Positions 35,380 through 44,298 of a stretch of 64,000 nucleotides of DNA are shown here, piece after piece. A model generated the notes under the pieces. It was not told the origin of the DNA. It was given only the letters and a program-made list of their open reading frames with translations, and did no database searches. Made by a program: the position numbers and the translations under genes. The DNA comes from Micromonospora chokoriensis (GTDB lineage: Bacteria; Actinomycetota; Actinomycetes; Mycobacteriales; Micromonosporaceae). The first letter of the stretch is position 1; each line of letters opens with the position of its first letter. The stretch covers positions 2,170,001 to 2,234,000 of the forward strand of contig NZ_LT607409.1 of the NCBI RefSeq assembly GCF_900091505.1. The letters run 5' to 3'.

Positions 35380-35385
35380 ATTGTC
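35380..35385 (-). promoter_or_regulatory. Possible -10 box of the DUF1737 gene
   Basis: GACAAT on the minus strand ends 6 nt before GTG 35373. It keeps only the A2 and T6 positions of TANNNT, so it is weaker than the others. Confidence 0.3.
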
Positions 35386-35425
35386 TCTGCCCGGATGCTG
35401 GCGCGGGCTCGCGATCCCACGCTGC

Positions 35426-37570
35426 TCACAACAGGTGGGTACGGAGGAACTCCAGCTCCAGGGGGAGCAGGCGCTCGGCGGTGCCGTTCGCGGCCATGTG
35501 CGTCGCGCCGGTCAGCGGCAGCACGGCGTGCGGGCGGCCGGTGCTCAGCAGCGCCGCCGACAGCCGGAGCGTGTGCGCGGCCACCACGTTGTCGTCGGCC
35601 AGGCCGTGCACCAGCAGCAACGGGCGGGCCTGGTCGGGGGCGGTGACCGGCTCGGCGGCCAACTCGACGAGCGAATGGTGCGCGTAGACGTCCTGGCCGT
35701 CCTCCGGCGACCCCAGATAACGCTCGGTGTACGCGGTGTCGTACAGCGCCCAGTCGGTCACCGGCGCACCGGCGATGCCGCACTTGAACAACTCCGGGTG
35801 ACGCAGCACCGCCAACCCGGCCAGCCACCCGCCGAACGACCAGCCGCGCACCCCCACCCGGCTCAGATCCAGGTCGGGATGCTTGCCGGCCAGTGCCGTC
35901 AACGCGTCGATCTGGTCGGTGAGGATCACGTCGGCCACCCGGCGGTGGATCGCCTTCTCGAACGAGGGCGCCACTCCCGGCGTACCCCGGTTGTCGATGG
36001 TGACCACCGCGAACCCCGCGTCGGCCCACCACTGCCGCTCCAACCACGCGGCCCGCGCCGCCACGACCTCCTGGTGCCCCGGCCCGCCGTAGATGTCCAG
36101 CAGCACCGGCAACCGTCGACCCGTCACGTGGTTGTCCGGGTAGAGCACCGCCGCCGGCAACCGCCGGTCGGTCACCCGTTCCAGCAGCGGCAGCGGAGAA
36201 TACGGCGGGTTGGCGGCGAACGACCGCAGCTCGGCCAGCTCCTGGTCGCCGCGGCGCACGGTCCACCGCACCCCGGCGTGGTCCAGCGACGCGACACCCA
36301 CCGCCAGCACGTCCCCGCCCACCGCGGCGGTGTACCAGCCGGAGTCGGTGGTGAGCCGCCGCGCGTCCACCCCACCGCCGATGGTGGTGCGGATCCGGAA
36401 GAGGTGCCGCTCGCTCGGCTCGCCGTCGCTCGCCTCGACCAGCAGGTCGGCCGGACCGGACGCGGCCGGCAGTCGACCCACCACCCGGCGTACGTACAGC
36501 GACGGAGGGGTGAGCAGGGTGCCGTCGGCGAACAGGCACCTCGCGTCGTACCCGTCGTGGGCCAACTCCCCGCCGACCAGCACGCGGCCGTCCGGGAGGT
36601 GCGCCGGGGTGCCGGCGATCGGCTCGACCCAACGCGGGTCGGCCAGTTCGGCGTGCACCTGAGTCTCGCCGGTGCGGGGGTCCACCGCCAGCACCAGCCC
36701 GTGCTGCTGCGAGCGGCGCAGCACGGTGATCAACGGGCTGCCCTCGACCCAGCTGACCCCGGTCAGGTACGGGTAGGTCTCCCGGTCCCAGTGCACGTCC
36801 ACCCAGCCGTCGTCCAGGTCGAGCAGGTGCAGGCTGACCTCGGCGTTCGGCCCACCGGCCCGGGGGTACGCGACGGCGGTCGGCGGGCTCGCCGGCTGGG
36901 CCGGGTCGTGCAGGTGCCAGCGTTCCAAGCGGGACTCGTCGACCCGGGCGGCGAGCACCATCCGGCCGTCCGGAGCCCACCAGTAACCCCGGTACCGACC
37001 GAACTCCTCAGCCGCGATGTGTTCGGCCAGTCCCCAGCTCACACCGGCGTCCTCGCCGGCCAGCAGGGTGTCGGTGCCGTCCGCCTCGATCACCCGCAGC
37101 TCGCCCCGGCGCACCCCCTCGGCCGCGTCCGTCACGTACGCCAGCCGCTGCCCGGTCGGGTCCGGACGCGGGTCCAGCACCGGACCGACGGCCGCCACCT
37201 CCACCACGTCGCCGTGCACCAGATCGGCCCGGAACAACCGCCCGGCCAGTGCGAACACCGCGACCCGACCGGCGGCGTCCAACGCGTACGAGCCGATGCC
37301 GGCGGCGCTGAGCCGCAGCCGCTCCCGCAGCGCGCGCTCACCGGGGGAGAGGGACCTGACGTCCCCGTCCTCGCCGAGCAGGGTTTCCGGATCGGCGACC
37401 AGGCGCTCCTCGGCGGTCGCCACGTCCAGCAGCCAGAGCGCGTCCGCCGGGTCCTCCGGACCGGCGGAGCGCAGGAAGATCACCCGGGAGCCGTCCTCGG
37501 CCACGGAGACAGCGCGTGGCGCGCCGTGGCTGAACCGGTGGGTGCGGGCGGCCAGCTCCGGAAAGTCCAC
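35426..37570 (-). CDS. S9 family prolyl oligopeptidase / dipeptidyl peptidase IV-like enzyme
   Basis: Peptidase of 714 aa with an N-terminal beta-propeller region (about 40-440, containing WWAPDGRMVLAARVDESR in the DPP IV style) and a C-terminal alpha/beta hydrolase domain. The catalytic triad is Ser578 in GWSFGG, Asp659 or Asp660 in HGLADDNV, and His691 in GATHMA. No signal peptide is present, so it probably acts in the cytoplasm on proline-containing peptides. GTG at 37570 has TACGAT ending 7 nt upstream. It is divergent from mshB, and both promoters lie in a 95-bp interval. Confidence 0.93.
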   Translation of the reverse strand: MDFPELAARTHRFSHGAPRAVSVAEDGSRVIFLRSAGPEDPADALWLLDVATAEERLVADPETLLGEDGDVRSLSPGERALRERLRLSAAGIGSYALDAAGRVAVFALAGRLFRADLVHGDVVEVAAVGPVLDPRPDPTGQRLAYVTDAAEGVRRGELRVIEADGTDTLLAGEDAGVSWGLAEHIAAEEFGRYRGYWWAPDGRMVLAARVDESRLERWHLHDPAQPASPPTAVAYPRAGGPNAEVSLHLLDLDDGWVDVHWDRETYPYLTGVSWVEGSPLITVLRRSQQHGLVLAVDPRTGETQVHAELADPRWVEPIAGTPAHLPDGRVLVGGELAHDGYDARCLFADGTLLTPPSLYVRRVVGRLPAASGPADLLVEASDGEPSERHLFRIRTTIGGGVDARRLTTDSGWYTAAVGGDVLAVGVASLDHAGVRWTVRRGDQELAELRSFAANPPYSPLPLLERVTDRRLPAAVLYPDNHVTGRRLPVLLDIYGGPGHQEVVAARAAWLERQWWADAGFAVVTIDNRGTPGVAPSFEKAIHRRVADVILTDQIDALTALAGKHPDLDLSRVGVRGWSFGGWLAGLAVLRHPELFKCGIAGAPVTDWALYDTAYTERYLGSPEDGQDVYAHHSLVELAAEPVTAPDQARPLLLVHGLADDNVVAAHTLRLSAALLSTGRPHAVLPLTGATHMAANGTAERLLPLELEFLRTHLL

Positions 37571-37577
37571 ACGCCAA

Positions 37578-37583
37578 ATCGTA
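37578..37583 (-). promoter_or_regulatory. -10 box of the S9 peptidase gene, leaderless type
   Basis: TACGAT on the minus strand ends 7 nt before GTG 37570; no Shine-Dalgarno. Confidence 0.45.
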
Positions 37584-37652
37584 GAGCCGGACCGGAGGTG
37601 ATGTGGCCGACCTGGGCGGACGCGTCGACGTCGGCAGGGAGGAACCGCCGGT

Positions 37653-37658
37653 TAGAGT
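37653..37658 (+). promoter_or_regulatory. -10 box of mshB, leaderless type
   Basis: TAGAGT ends 7 nt before GTG 37666, which gives MshB its usual short N-terminus. Confidence 0.45.
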
Positions 37659-37665
37659 GACCGTC

Positions 37666-38583
37666 GTGACGATGTTGCCCGACCGCCGCCTGCTGCTGGT
37701 CCACGCGCACCCCGACGACGAGTCGATCGGCACCGGCTCGACGATGGCCCACTACGCCGCGCAGGGCGCGCACGTCACGCTGGTGACCTGCACCCTCGGC
37801 GAGGAGGGCGAGGTGCACGTCCCCGCGCTGTCCCAGCTCGTCGCCGCCGAGGCCGACCAGCTCGGCGGGTACCGGATCGCCGAACTGGCCGCCGCGTGCG
37901 CCGCGCTCGGCGTCGGCGACCACCGCTTCCTCGGCGGCGCCGGCCGCTACCGCGACTCGGGGATGATGGGGCTCGCCACCAACGAGCACCCCCGGGCCTT
38001 CTGGCAGGCCGACCTCGACGAGGCCGCCGGGCACCTGGTCGAGATCATGCGGGAGGTACGCCCGCAGGTGCTCGTCACGTACGACCCGAACGGCTTCTAC
38101 GGGCACCCCGACCACATCCAGGCGCACCGGGTGGCGATGCGCGCCGTCGAGGTGGCCGCCGCCGAGGGGTGCGCCCCGCTCAAGGTCTACTGGACGGCGA
38201 TGCCGCTCAGCGTGCTGGAGGCCGGGATGACCCAGTTCGCGGAATCCTCCGACAACCCGTTCGGCGGCATCGAGGACATCGCCGACCTGCCCTTCGGCAC
38301 CCCGGACGCGGACATCGCCGCCCAGATCGACGGCACCGACCAGCACCTGGCCAAGGAAGCCGCGATGCGGGCGCACGCCACCCAGATTCCGGCCAACTCC
38401 TGGCTCTACGCGATCGCCGGGAACTTCGGCGGCGAGTTCATGGGCGTGGAGTACTTCACCCTCGCCGTGGGCGAGAAGGGCCCGGGCGCCGGGCCGTACG
38501 GCTGGGAGGACGACCTCTTCGCCGGGCTGCCCGAGGAGACCGGCCCGGACCGGTCTCCGGTCGCGGCGGCCGGTCTCCGGTGA
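37666..38583 (+). CDS. mshB: GlcNAc-Ins deacetylase of mycothiol synthesis
   Basis: Zinc deacetylase of 305 aa that removes acetate from GlcNAc-inositol, the second committed step of mycothiol synthesis. The motif HAHPDDE places zinc ligands at His15 and Asp18 and the catalytic base at Asp17; GHPDH supplies His150. GEEGEV and DNPFGG-type substrate loops are present. GTG at 37666 gives the N-terminus seen in relatives and has TAGAGT upstream. An in-frame GTG at 37603 with GGAGG before it would add 21 residues. It overlaps the next membrane-protein gene by GTGA. Confidence 0.94.
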   Translation: MTMLPDRRLLLVHAHPDDESIGTGSTMAHYAAQGAHVTLVTCTLGEEGEVHVPALSQLVAAEADQLGGYRIAELAAACAALGVGDHRFLGGAGRYRDSGMMGLATNEHPRAFWQADLDEAAGHLVEIMREVRPQVLVTYDPNGFYGHPDHIQAHRVAMRAVEVAAAEGCAPLKVYWTAMPLSVLEAGMTQFAESSDNPFGGIEDIADLPFGTPDADIAAQIDGTDQHLAKEAAMRAHATQIPANSWLYAIAGNFGGEFMGVEYFTLAVGEKGPGAGPYGWEDDLFAGLPEETGPDRSPVAAAGLR

Positions 38584-39035
38584 CCTCGCCCACCGCGTCG
38601 ATGACGGTCGTGGACGACCAGACCGCCCCGCCTCCGGCGGGGTCGCCGCCGCGCCTGCTGGACCTCGGCGTGCGGGTGGCCGGCGCGATCATCGTGGTGG
38701 TCGCCGGGGTGCTGACCGGGGTGCTGGAGCTGTTGCTCGCCACGGTCCGTGTCGGCGGCTACCTGATCGGGGTCTCGGCACTCATCGCCGTCGGCGCCAA
38801 CATCGCGCTGAGCTGGTTCGCGTACGAGGCGGTCGGCCGCAGGTGGGCGGTGGCGTTGCCGGCGGTGCCCTGGTTCGCGCTGATGGCGGTGGCCGCTGTC
38901 CGGACCAGCGAGGGTGACCTGCTGCTGGCCGGGGACAACTGGGTCGGCCTGGCGCTGATCGTGGCCGGCGCGATGACCTTCGCGGTGATGGGTTTCCGGC
39001 AGATCCTCGCCCCGGCACAGACGCTCGGCCGCTGA
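38580..39035 (+). CDS. Four-helix membrane protein co-translated with mshB (DUF6113-like)
   Basis: Membrane protein of 151 aa with helices near 33-56, 60-84, 90-108 and 119-140 and a Pro-rich N-terminus. It overlaps mshB by GTGA, so the two are translated together. Streptomycetes also keep a small membrane protein next to mshB, annotated DUF6113; the assignment here is tentative. A role in mycothiol metabolism is suggested by position only. Confidence 0.75.
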   Translation: MTSPTASMTVVDDQTAPPPAGSPPRLLDLGVRVAGAIIVVVAGVLTGVLELLLATVRVGGYLIGVSALIAVGANIALSWFAYEAVGRRWAVALPAVPWFALMAVAAVRTSEGDLLLAGDNWVGLALIVAGAMTFAVMGFRQILAPAQTLGR

Positions 39036-39116
39036 TGACGTCACCCAGGTAGGGGTGGTAGATATTCCTGCCAGAGATGGGGCCCCGCGACGGGGCGTAC
39101 GGCGGGAGGTCCGGCG

Positions 39117-39581
39117 ATGGACAAGCGGTGGCGTGACATCGGGGTGCTCGTGGCGGCCCTGTTCGCGGTGAACGTGATCGCCCGGCTGATCATCCGGTTC
39201 GGCTTCGAGGGTGACGACACCGCTGCCGACCGGGTGTCGTTGGCGATGTTCGCGGTGATCGGGCTGATCCTGGCGGTGGTCGCCTTCCGTTGGGGTCGTC
39301 GTCGGCCGGTGGCGGGCTGGGCGGCCGACATGGCCCTCGTGGTGCCGGTGGCGATGGTGCTGACCGTGCTGGTCGGGCCCCTGCTGATCGGTCACAACCC
39401 CTTCGCCGGCGGCGCGCCGACGTTCTTCGCCCAGATCTGGCTCTACCTGCTCGCCACCGGCGCCGGGTTGCTGGTCGGCTACCTGGTGCTCACCGCGCTC
39501 GGGCGCGACTACCGCTCGCAGCAGCTCAAGCGGTACGCCGAGGTGTCGGCCGCCAAGCCCCGCCGGGTCGTCCGCCGCTGA
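39117..39581 (+). CDS. Small membrane protein of unknown function
   Basis: Protein of 154 aa with four hydrophobic segments (about 7-27, 42-59, 68-90 and 104-127) and a basic cytoplasmic tail (KPRRVVRR). I do not recognise a family. GGGAGG lies 8 nt before ATG 39117. It stands 80 bp after the mshB pair and is followed by a minisatellite. Confidence 0.7.
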   Translation: MDKRWRDIGVLVAALFAVNVIARLIIRFGFEGDDTAADRVSLAMFAVIGLILAVVAFRWGRRRPVAGWAADMALVVPVAMVLTVLVGPLLIGHNPFAGGAPTFFAQIWLYLLATGAGLLVGYLVLTALGRDYRSQQLKRYAEVSAAKPRRVVRR

Positions 39582-39594
39582 CCCGCCCGCCCTG

Positions 39595-39830
39595 CGCGCT
39601 GGCGTTCACGCGCGCCTCGGCCTGCGCGCTGGCGCGCACGCCCCGCCCTGCGTGCGCGCTGACCGCCCTGCGTGCGCGCTGACCGCCCTGCGTGCCCGCT
39701 GACCGCCCTGCGTGCGCGCTGACCCGCCCCGCGTGCGCGCTGACCCGCCCCGCGTGCGTGCTGACCCGCCCCGCGTGCGCGCTGACCCGCCCTGCGTGCG
39801 CGCTGACCCGCCCCGCGTGCGCCAGCCCGC
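39595..39830. repeat. 20-22 bp minisatellite
   Basis: Tandem array of about ten units built from GCGTGCGCGCTGACC(C)GCC with small changes: clean 20-bp units at 39649-39720, then 21-22 bp units to about 39820, with decayed units at the left. It fills most of the 384-bp gap between the membrane protein and the GNAT gene. Open frames through it are low-complexity and not genes. The remaining 39831-39965 shows nothing recognisable. Confidence 0.85.
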
Positions 39831-39965
39831 ACCGACCGCGTGCTGCGGCGGTGATCGACTCGGATTTCAGGAAGTCGCGGGGTCAGGCTGCATCGGATGG
39901 TCCGGTTTCCGTGAACGCGAGTGGATCACCGCCCGGGACCGGGCGCCGGGCGGGGGTGGATCGGC

Positions 39966-41087
39966 TCAGCGTGGGGCGACCCGGGTCAGGTAGGTGTGGT
40001 GGGTGGTGAAGCCGAGCCGCCGGTAGAGCGTGACCGCCGCCGTGTTGTGCTGCTCCACCTGGAGGAACGCGTGTGTCGCTCCGGACGACACGCCCCAGGC
40101 GGTCAGTTCGTGGATGACCTGACGGGCCAGCCCTCGCCGGCGGGCCTCGGGCAGCACCTCGATCAGGCTGAGGCCCAACCAGCGCCCCTGGCCGGTCACC
40201 GTGCCCCGGCCGACGGCCACCAGCGCGCCGTCGACGTACACGTGGGCGAAGCGGACCTGGTCCACGGCGGTGAGCACGTGCCGCGCGGCCCCGGGTAGGC
40301 CGCCCTTGCGTCCGGCGGCGACGGCCAGCCACTGCTCGCTCGGCGCGGCGGCCAGCTCGACGACCGCGCCGCGCCACGCGCCGGGGGCACCGGGGGACAC
40401 CTCGCCGGCGGCGCCGGTGCCCACCTCGGCGACCGCGTCGGTGCCCGGCTCGGCGACCGCGTCGGTGGCCGGCTCGGTGACCGCGCCACGCCACGTGCCG
40501 GCGACGTCGGAGGTGGCGCTGACCGCGTCGCCCTGGCGCGGGGCCGGCCGGCCCTCGGCCGGCAGGGGGAGTGGGGCGGTCTGCACCAGTGTCGGCGGTC
40601 GGGCGGTCCAGCCGCGGGCGTCCAGTTCCGTGCCGACCGGCGCGGCGAGCGGCAGCGGCGTGTTGATCATCGCGGGCTGGCCCTGCTCGGCGTACCAGCG
40701 CTCGACAGCGTCCACGGCGGCGGGCAGCGGCCGGTCCGGGTCGCCGATCGGCAACGCCGAGTTGGCCCGCCCGGTCCAGCCGTCCGCGGACCGGAGCAGC
40801 CAGTCGCCGAGCCGGCCGCGCGTCGGCGCCGGCCAGGCCTCGTCGGCGGCCCGCTCCAGCGCCACCACGGCCGCCGCGGTCGGTCGACGGGTCGCCGGCA
40901 CGCGCTTGGCGCGGTGCACCTGTGCCACCGGCACCCGTAGCGGTCCTTTCGCGGTGGCCAGCGTGAGATGAGTCTCGCTCAGCTCCACCAGCTCACCGAG
41001 GGCATCGGAGAACAGTGGGCGGCCTTCGCGAATCCCCACAATCCAGCGGACCACGATCCGGTGTCCCACATCCTGCTGTCGGAGCAC
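39966..41087 (-). CDS. GNAT acetyltransferase with N-terminal extra domain
   Basis: Protein of 373 aa. The C-terminal GNAT domain (about 255-370) has LIEVLPEARRRGLARQVIHE, the acetyl-CoA pyrophosphate loop, and VTLYRRLGF near the end. The N-terminal 60 residues form a small beta-rich unit (GELVELSETHLTLATAKGPL), followed by a linker and a second degenerate GNAT-like half. Residues about 205-240 hold an Ala/Thr/Glu-rich repeat (AVTEPATDAVAEPGTDAVAE). The substrate is unknown. GTG at 41087 has GAGGGGG just upstream. It diverges from fdxA. Confidence 0.8.
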   Translation of the reverse strand: MLRQQDVGHRIVVRWIVGIREGRPLFSDALGELVELSETHLTLATAKGPLRVPVAQVHRAKRVPATRRPTAAAVVALERAADEAWPAPTRGRLGDWLLRSADGWTGRANSALPIGDPDRPLPAAVDAVERWYAEQGQPAMINTPLPLAAPVGTELDARGWTARPPTLVQTAPLPLPAEGRPAPRQGDAVSATSDVAGTWRGAVTEPATDAVAEPGTDAVAEVGTGAAGEVSPGAPGAWRGAVVELAAAPSEQWLAVAAGRKGGLPGAARHVLTAVDQVRFAHVYVDGALVAVGRGTVTGQGRWLGLSLIEVLPEARRRGLARQVIHELTAWGVSSGATHAFLQVEQHNTAAVTLYRRLGFTTHHTYLTRVAPR

Positions 41088-41165
41088 GATCGACCCCCTC
41101 CCCGGCGAGATACTAGGCTCTTACCGTCGCGGGAGATCGCGACGTGTCTGCGGAGGAGAAGACCG

Positions 41166-41492
41166 GTGACCTACATCATCGCCGAGCCGTGCGTGGATGT
41201 GCTCGACAAGGCATGCATCGAGGAGTGCCCGGTCGACTGCATTTACGAGGGCAACCGGATGCTCTACATCCACCCCGACGAGTGCGTCGACTGTGGTGCC
41301 TGTGAGCCCGTCTGCCCGGTGGAGGCGATCTTCTACGAGGACGACGTCCCGGAGCAGTGGAAGGACTACACCGGCGCCAACTACGAGTTCTTCGAGGATC
41401 TGGGCTCGCCCGGTGGTGCCTCGAAGGTCGGCAAGGTGGAGAAGGACGCCACCTTCGTCGCCGCGCAGCCGCCGCGCGGCGAGGGCCACTGA
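41166..41492 (+). CDS. fdxA: 7Fe ferredoxin
   Basis: Small electron carrier of 108 aa with a [3Fe-4S] and a [4Fe-4S] cluster. Cys9, Cys17, Cys21, Cys25 and Cys40-Cys43-Cys46-Cys50 (CVDCGACEPVCP) give the usual 7Fe layout; the middle Cys of the first motif is used in a modified spacing (CIEECPVDC). The C-terminal part is standard for actinomycete FdxA. GGAGGAGA precedes GTG 41166. It directly precedes dapC, an arrangement common in actinomycetes. Confidence 0.93.
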   Translation: MTYIIAEPCVDVLDKACIEECPVDCIYEGNRMLYIHPDECVDCGACEPVCPVEAIFYEDDVPEQWKDYTGANYEFFEDLGSPGGASKVGKVEKDATFVAAQPPRGEGH

Positions 41493-42595
41493 ACCGGTCC
41501 GCGCCGGTCTCGTCACGGCTGCCCGAGTTCACCTGGGACACCCTGGACGCCGCGGCCACCCTGGCCGCGGCGCACCCGGAGGGCCTGATCAACCTCTCCA
41601 TGGGTACGCCGGTCGACCCGGTGCCCGAGGTGATCCGTCGGGCCCTGGCTGACGCGTCCGACGCTCCCGGTTACCCGCTGACCGCCGGCACGCCGGCGTT
41701 GCGCGCCGCGATCGCGGCATGGGTGTCGAGGGCCTGCGGCGCGGGTGTCGACGGTCTCGGAGTGTTGCCGACGATCGGCTCGAAGGAGCTGGTCGCGTGG
41801 CTGCCCACCCTGCTCGGCATCGGTCCGGGTGACGTGGTGGTGGTGCCGTCGATCGCATACCCCACGTACGAGGACGGTGCCCGGCTGGCCGGTGCCACTG
41901 TCGTGCGTACCGACTCGCTCACCTCGGTCGGGCCGACCTCGCGGGTCCGGCTGGTCTGGGTCAACTCGCCCGGCAACCCGACCGGGCGGGTGCTGCCCGC
42001 AGCGCACCTCCGCAAGGTGGTCGACTGGGCCCGGGAGCGCGGCGCGGTGGTCGCCAGCGATGAGTGCTACCTGCCTCTGGGCTGGTCGGCGGAGCCGGTC
42101 TCCGTGCTGTCCCCGCAGGTCAGCGGTGGCAGCTACGACGGGGTGCTGGCTCTGCACTCGCTGTCCAAGCGGTCCAACCTGGCGGGCTACCGGGCCGGGT
42201 TCGTCGCCGGTGACCCGGCGCTCGTCGCCGAGCTGCTCAAGGTACGCAAGCACGCGGGCATGATCGTGCCCGCGCCCGTGCAGGCGGCGATGGTGGCCGC
42301 GCTGGACGACGAGCGACACGCCGAGGAGCAGCGGGAGCGCTACCGTGCCCGGCGTGAGGTGCTCCGGGCCGCGTTCACCGAGGCCGGGTTCACCGTCGAG
42401 CACTCCGAGGCGGGTCTCTACCTGTGGCTCACCCGCGGTGAGGACTGCTGGGAGACAGTCGACTGGCTGGCCCGTCGAGGCATCCTGGTGGCTGCCGGAG
42501 TGTTCTACGGCCCCACCGCCGGGCAGTACGTCCGGGTCGCGCTGACCGAGTCCGACGAGCACGTCGCGGCGGTCGCCGGCCGGCTGCGGGCCTGA
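41489..42595 (+). CDS. dapC: N-succinyldiaminopimelate aminotransferase
   Basis: PLP-dependent class I/II aminotransferase of 368 aa in the succinylase branch of lysine and diaminopimelate synthesis. NLSMGTPVDPVP, VNSPGNPTGR and SLSKRSNLAGYR with Lys227 (Schiff base) are all present. No ATG, GTG or TTG gives a sensible start. The frame is open from a CTG at 41489 that overlaps the fdxA stop as CTGA, mimicking the ATGA/GTGA couplings elsewhere. A GTG at 41357 would overlap fdxA by 136 bp and is unlikely. CGAGGG lies just upstream of the CTG. Confidence 0.9.
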   Translation: MNRSAPVSSRLPEFTWDTLDAAATLAAAHPEGLINLSMGTPVDPVPEVIRRALADASDAPGYPLTAGTPALRAAIAAWVSRACGAGVDGLGVLPTIGSKELVAWLPTLLGIGPGDVVVVPSIAYPTYEDGARLAGATVVRTDSLTSVGPTSRVRLVWVNSPGNPTGRVLPAAHLRKVVDWARERGAVVASDECYLPLGWSAEPVSVLSPQVSGGSYDGVLALHSLSKRSNLAGYRAGFVAGDPALVAELLKVRKHAGMIVPAPVQAAMVAALDDERHAEEQRERYRARREVLRAAFTEAGFTVEHSEAGLYLWLTRGEDCWETVDWLARRGILVAAGVFYGPTAGQYVRVALTESDEHVAAVAGRLRA

Positions 42596-42611
42596 CCCCG
42601 GGCGCCCGGCG

Positions 42612-43640
42612 ATGACCGACGGCACGACCGGGCGGTACGCCGGGGTACGCGCGGCCGTGATCGGCACCGGCCTGATCGGCGGCTCCGTGCTGCTGCGCCT
42701 GGCCGAGGTCGGCCTGGACGTCGCCGGATGGGATCCGGACCCGGCCACCCGTGAACGGGCGCAACTCCGGGGCGTGCTCGCCCCGGCCACTGTCGAGCAG
42801 GCCGTGGCCGGTCGGGACGTGGTCTTCCTCTGCGGTCCGCTGCCCACACTCGCGCACACCCTAGCCCGGGTGGCCGAGCTGACCGCACCCGGCTGCGTGC
42901 TCACCGACGTGGGCAGCACCAAGGTCGAGGTGACCGAGGCGGCCGATCGACTCGGGCTGGCCGACCGGTTCGTTCCCGGGCACCCGATGGCCGGTGCGGA
43001 GTCCGCCGGCCTGACCGCCGCCTCGCCGACGCTGCTGACCGGTGCCGCCTGGGTGCTCTGCCCGGCCCCGGGCACCGCGACGGCGGCCTTCCGCTGGCTG
43101 ACCGGGCTGCTGGTGGAGGTGTTCGCCGCCCGCGTCGTACCGATGTCGGCGTCGGCGCACGACTCGGCGGCGGCGCTCGCCTCGCACGTGCCGCACCTGC
43201 TGGCCGGGGCGCTGGCCGGTGCGACGCAGCGGGCGCCGCTGCGCGACGCCGTGCTGACGCTGGCCGCCGGCAGTTTCTCCGACGGCACACGGGTGGCCGG
43301 CACGCCGGCCGAGCGGACCGCGAACATGCTGCTCGGCAACCGCGACCGGGTCCTGCACGAGCTGGACGAGGTCCGCGCCTTCCTGGACGGGCTGGCCGCC
43401 GCCCTGCGGGCCGACGACGCACCGGCGCTCATCGCCCGGTACGCGGAGGCCAGGGCTGCCCGCTGCGCGTTGGCGGACCGGCGATTCACCGGTGCGATCC
43501 GGGAGTTCCCGGTCGACGGCGACGGTGCCGCCGAGGTGGCCTGGTTGCGCGGGCTGGGCGAGGTCGGCGGGCACCTGACCGGGTGTCAGGTCGACTCCGA
43601 GGCGGTTTCCTACACCGCACGGCTCCCGGTGGCTGACTAG
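42612..43640 (+). CDS. tyrA: Prephenate dehydrogenase
   Basis: NAD(P)-dependent enzyme of 342 aa that converts prephenate to 4-hydroxyphenylpyruvate in tyrosine synthesis. The dinucleotide motif VIGTGLIGGS lies at 16-25. FLCGP, LTDVGSTKVEV, GHPMAGAESAG and SHVPHLLAGAL follow in the family order. No ACT domain is fused. ATG at 42612 comes 16 bp after dapC, so the two amino-acid genes are probably co-transcribed. Its TAG stop forms part of the -10 box of the next gene. Confidence 0.92.
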   Translation: MTDGTTGRYAGVRAAVIGTGLIGGSVLLRLAEVGLDVAGWDPDPATRERAQLRGVLAPATVEQAVAGRDVVFLCGPLPTLAHTLARVAELTAPGCVLTDVGSTKVEVTEAADRLGLADRFVPGHPMAGAESAGLTAASPTLLTGAAWVLCPAPGTATAAFRWLTGLLVEVFAARVVPMSASAHDSAAALASHVPHLLAGALAGATQRAPLRDAVLTLAAGSFSDGTRVAGTPAERTANMLLGNRDRVLHELDEVRAFLDGLAAALRADDAPALIARYAEARAARCALADRRFTGAIREFPVDGDGAAEVAWLRGLGEVGGHLTGCQVDSEAVSYTARLPVAD

Positions 43641-43643
43641 GCT
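43638..43643 (+). promoter_or_regulatory. -10 box of the SIMPL gene, leaderless type
   Basis: TAGGCT, starting with the tyrA stop codon, ends 7 nt before ATG 43651. A GAGGGG stretch in the gap is too close to the ATG for a normal ribosome-binding site. Confidence 0.45.
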
Positions 43644-43650
43644 GAGGGGC

Positions 43651-44298
43651 ATGGCGACGGACGGGCCGGTGGTGCAGGTGCGCGGCGAGGCGTACCGGGA
43701 AGTGCCGCCCGAGCTGGCCCGGTTCGCGGTCACCGCGACAGCGCGTGACCGGGACCGGGAGGCGACGCTGACCCGGTTGGCCGAGCGGGCTGCCGCCGTC
43801 CGGGTGCTGCTCGACGGCTCTGGTCCCACTGTGGCTCGGCGGGAGACCGGCGACCTGCGGGTGCGGCCGGAGACCCGGCGTTCGGGCGAGCGGGTGGTCG
43901 CGTGGCACGGCAGCGTGACGACCACCGTCACCGTCACCGACTTCACCGCTCTGGGTGAGCTGATGCTCCGGTTGGCCGACCAGGACCAGGTCGAGGTGGC
44001 CGGGCCCTGGTGGGAGCTTCGCCCGGACAGCCCCGCGCACCGGGAGGCCCGACACGCCGCAATCGGCGACGCGTTGCTGCGCGCCCGGGAGTACGCGGAG
44101 GCGCTCGGTGCCCGGGTCACCGCCCTGATCGAGTTGGCCGACGCCGGCCCTGCCGACCGGCCGATGTTCGCCCGCGCGGCGTTCGCCGGGGGTGGCGCGG
44201 GTGGTCGTGCGCCGGAGCTTGAGCTGGACCCGCAGCCGCAGACGGTGCAGGCGGCGGTGCAGGCGCGGTTCACCATCAGCGACCCGGTCCTCGACTGA
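43651..44298 (+). CDS. SIMPL-domain protein (DUF541)
   Basis: Protein of 215 aa matching the SIMPL/DUF541 pattern: VQVRGEAYREVPPELARFAV at the start, a long helical section with TRLAERAAAVRVLLD, WHGSVTTTVTVTDFTALGEL in the middle and a final QAAVQARFTIS strand. No signal peptide is seen, unlike the periplasmic members. Function is unknown in bacteria, with oxidative-stress links suggested for some relatives. It overlaps the following kinase-like gene by one base (TGATG). Confidence 0.85.
   Translation: MATDGPVVQVRGEAYREVPPELARFAVTATARDRDREATLTRLAERAAAVRVLLDGSGPTVARRETGDLRVRPETRRSGERVVAWHGSVTTTVTVTDFTALGELMLRLADQDQVEVAGPWWELRPDSPAHREARHAAIGDALLRAREYAEALGARVTALIELADAGPADRPMFARAAFAGGGAGGRAPELELDPQPQTVQAAVQARFTISDPVLD

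Noticed and set aside
41357..41488. GTG start for dapC inside fdxA
   Set aside because: It would give a 136-bp overlap and an Arg/Ala-rich leader absent in the enzyme family.
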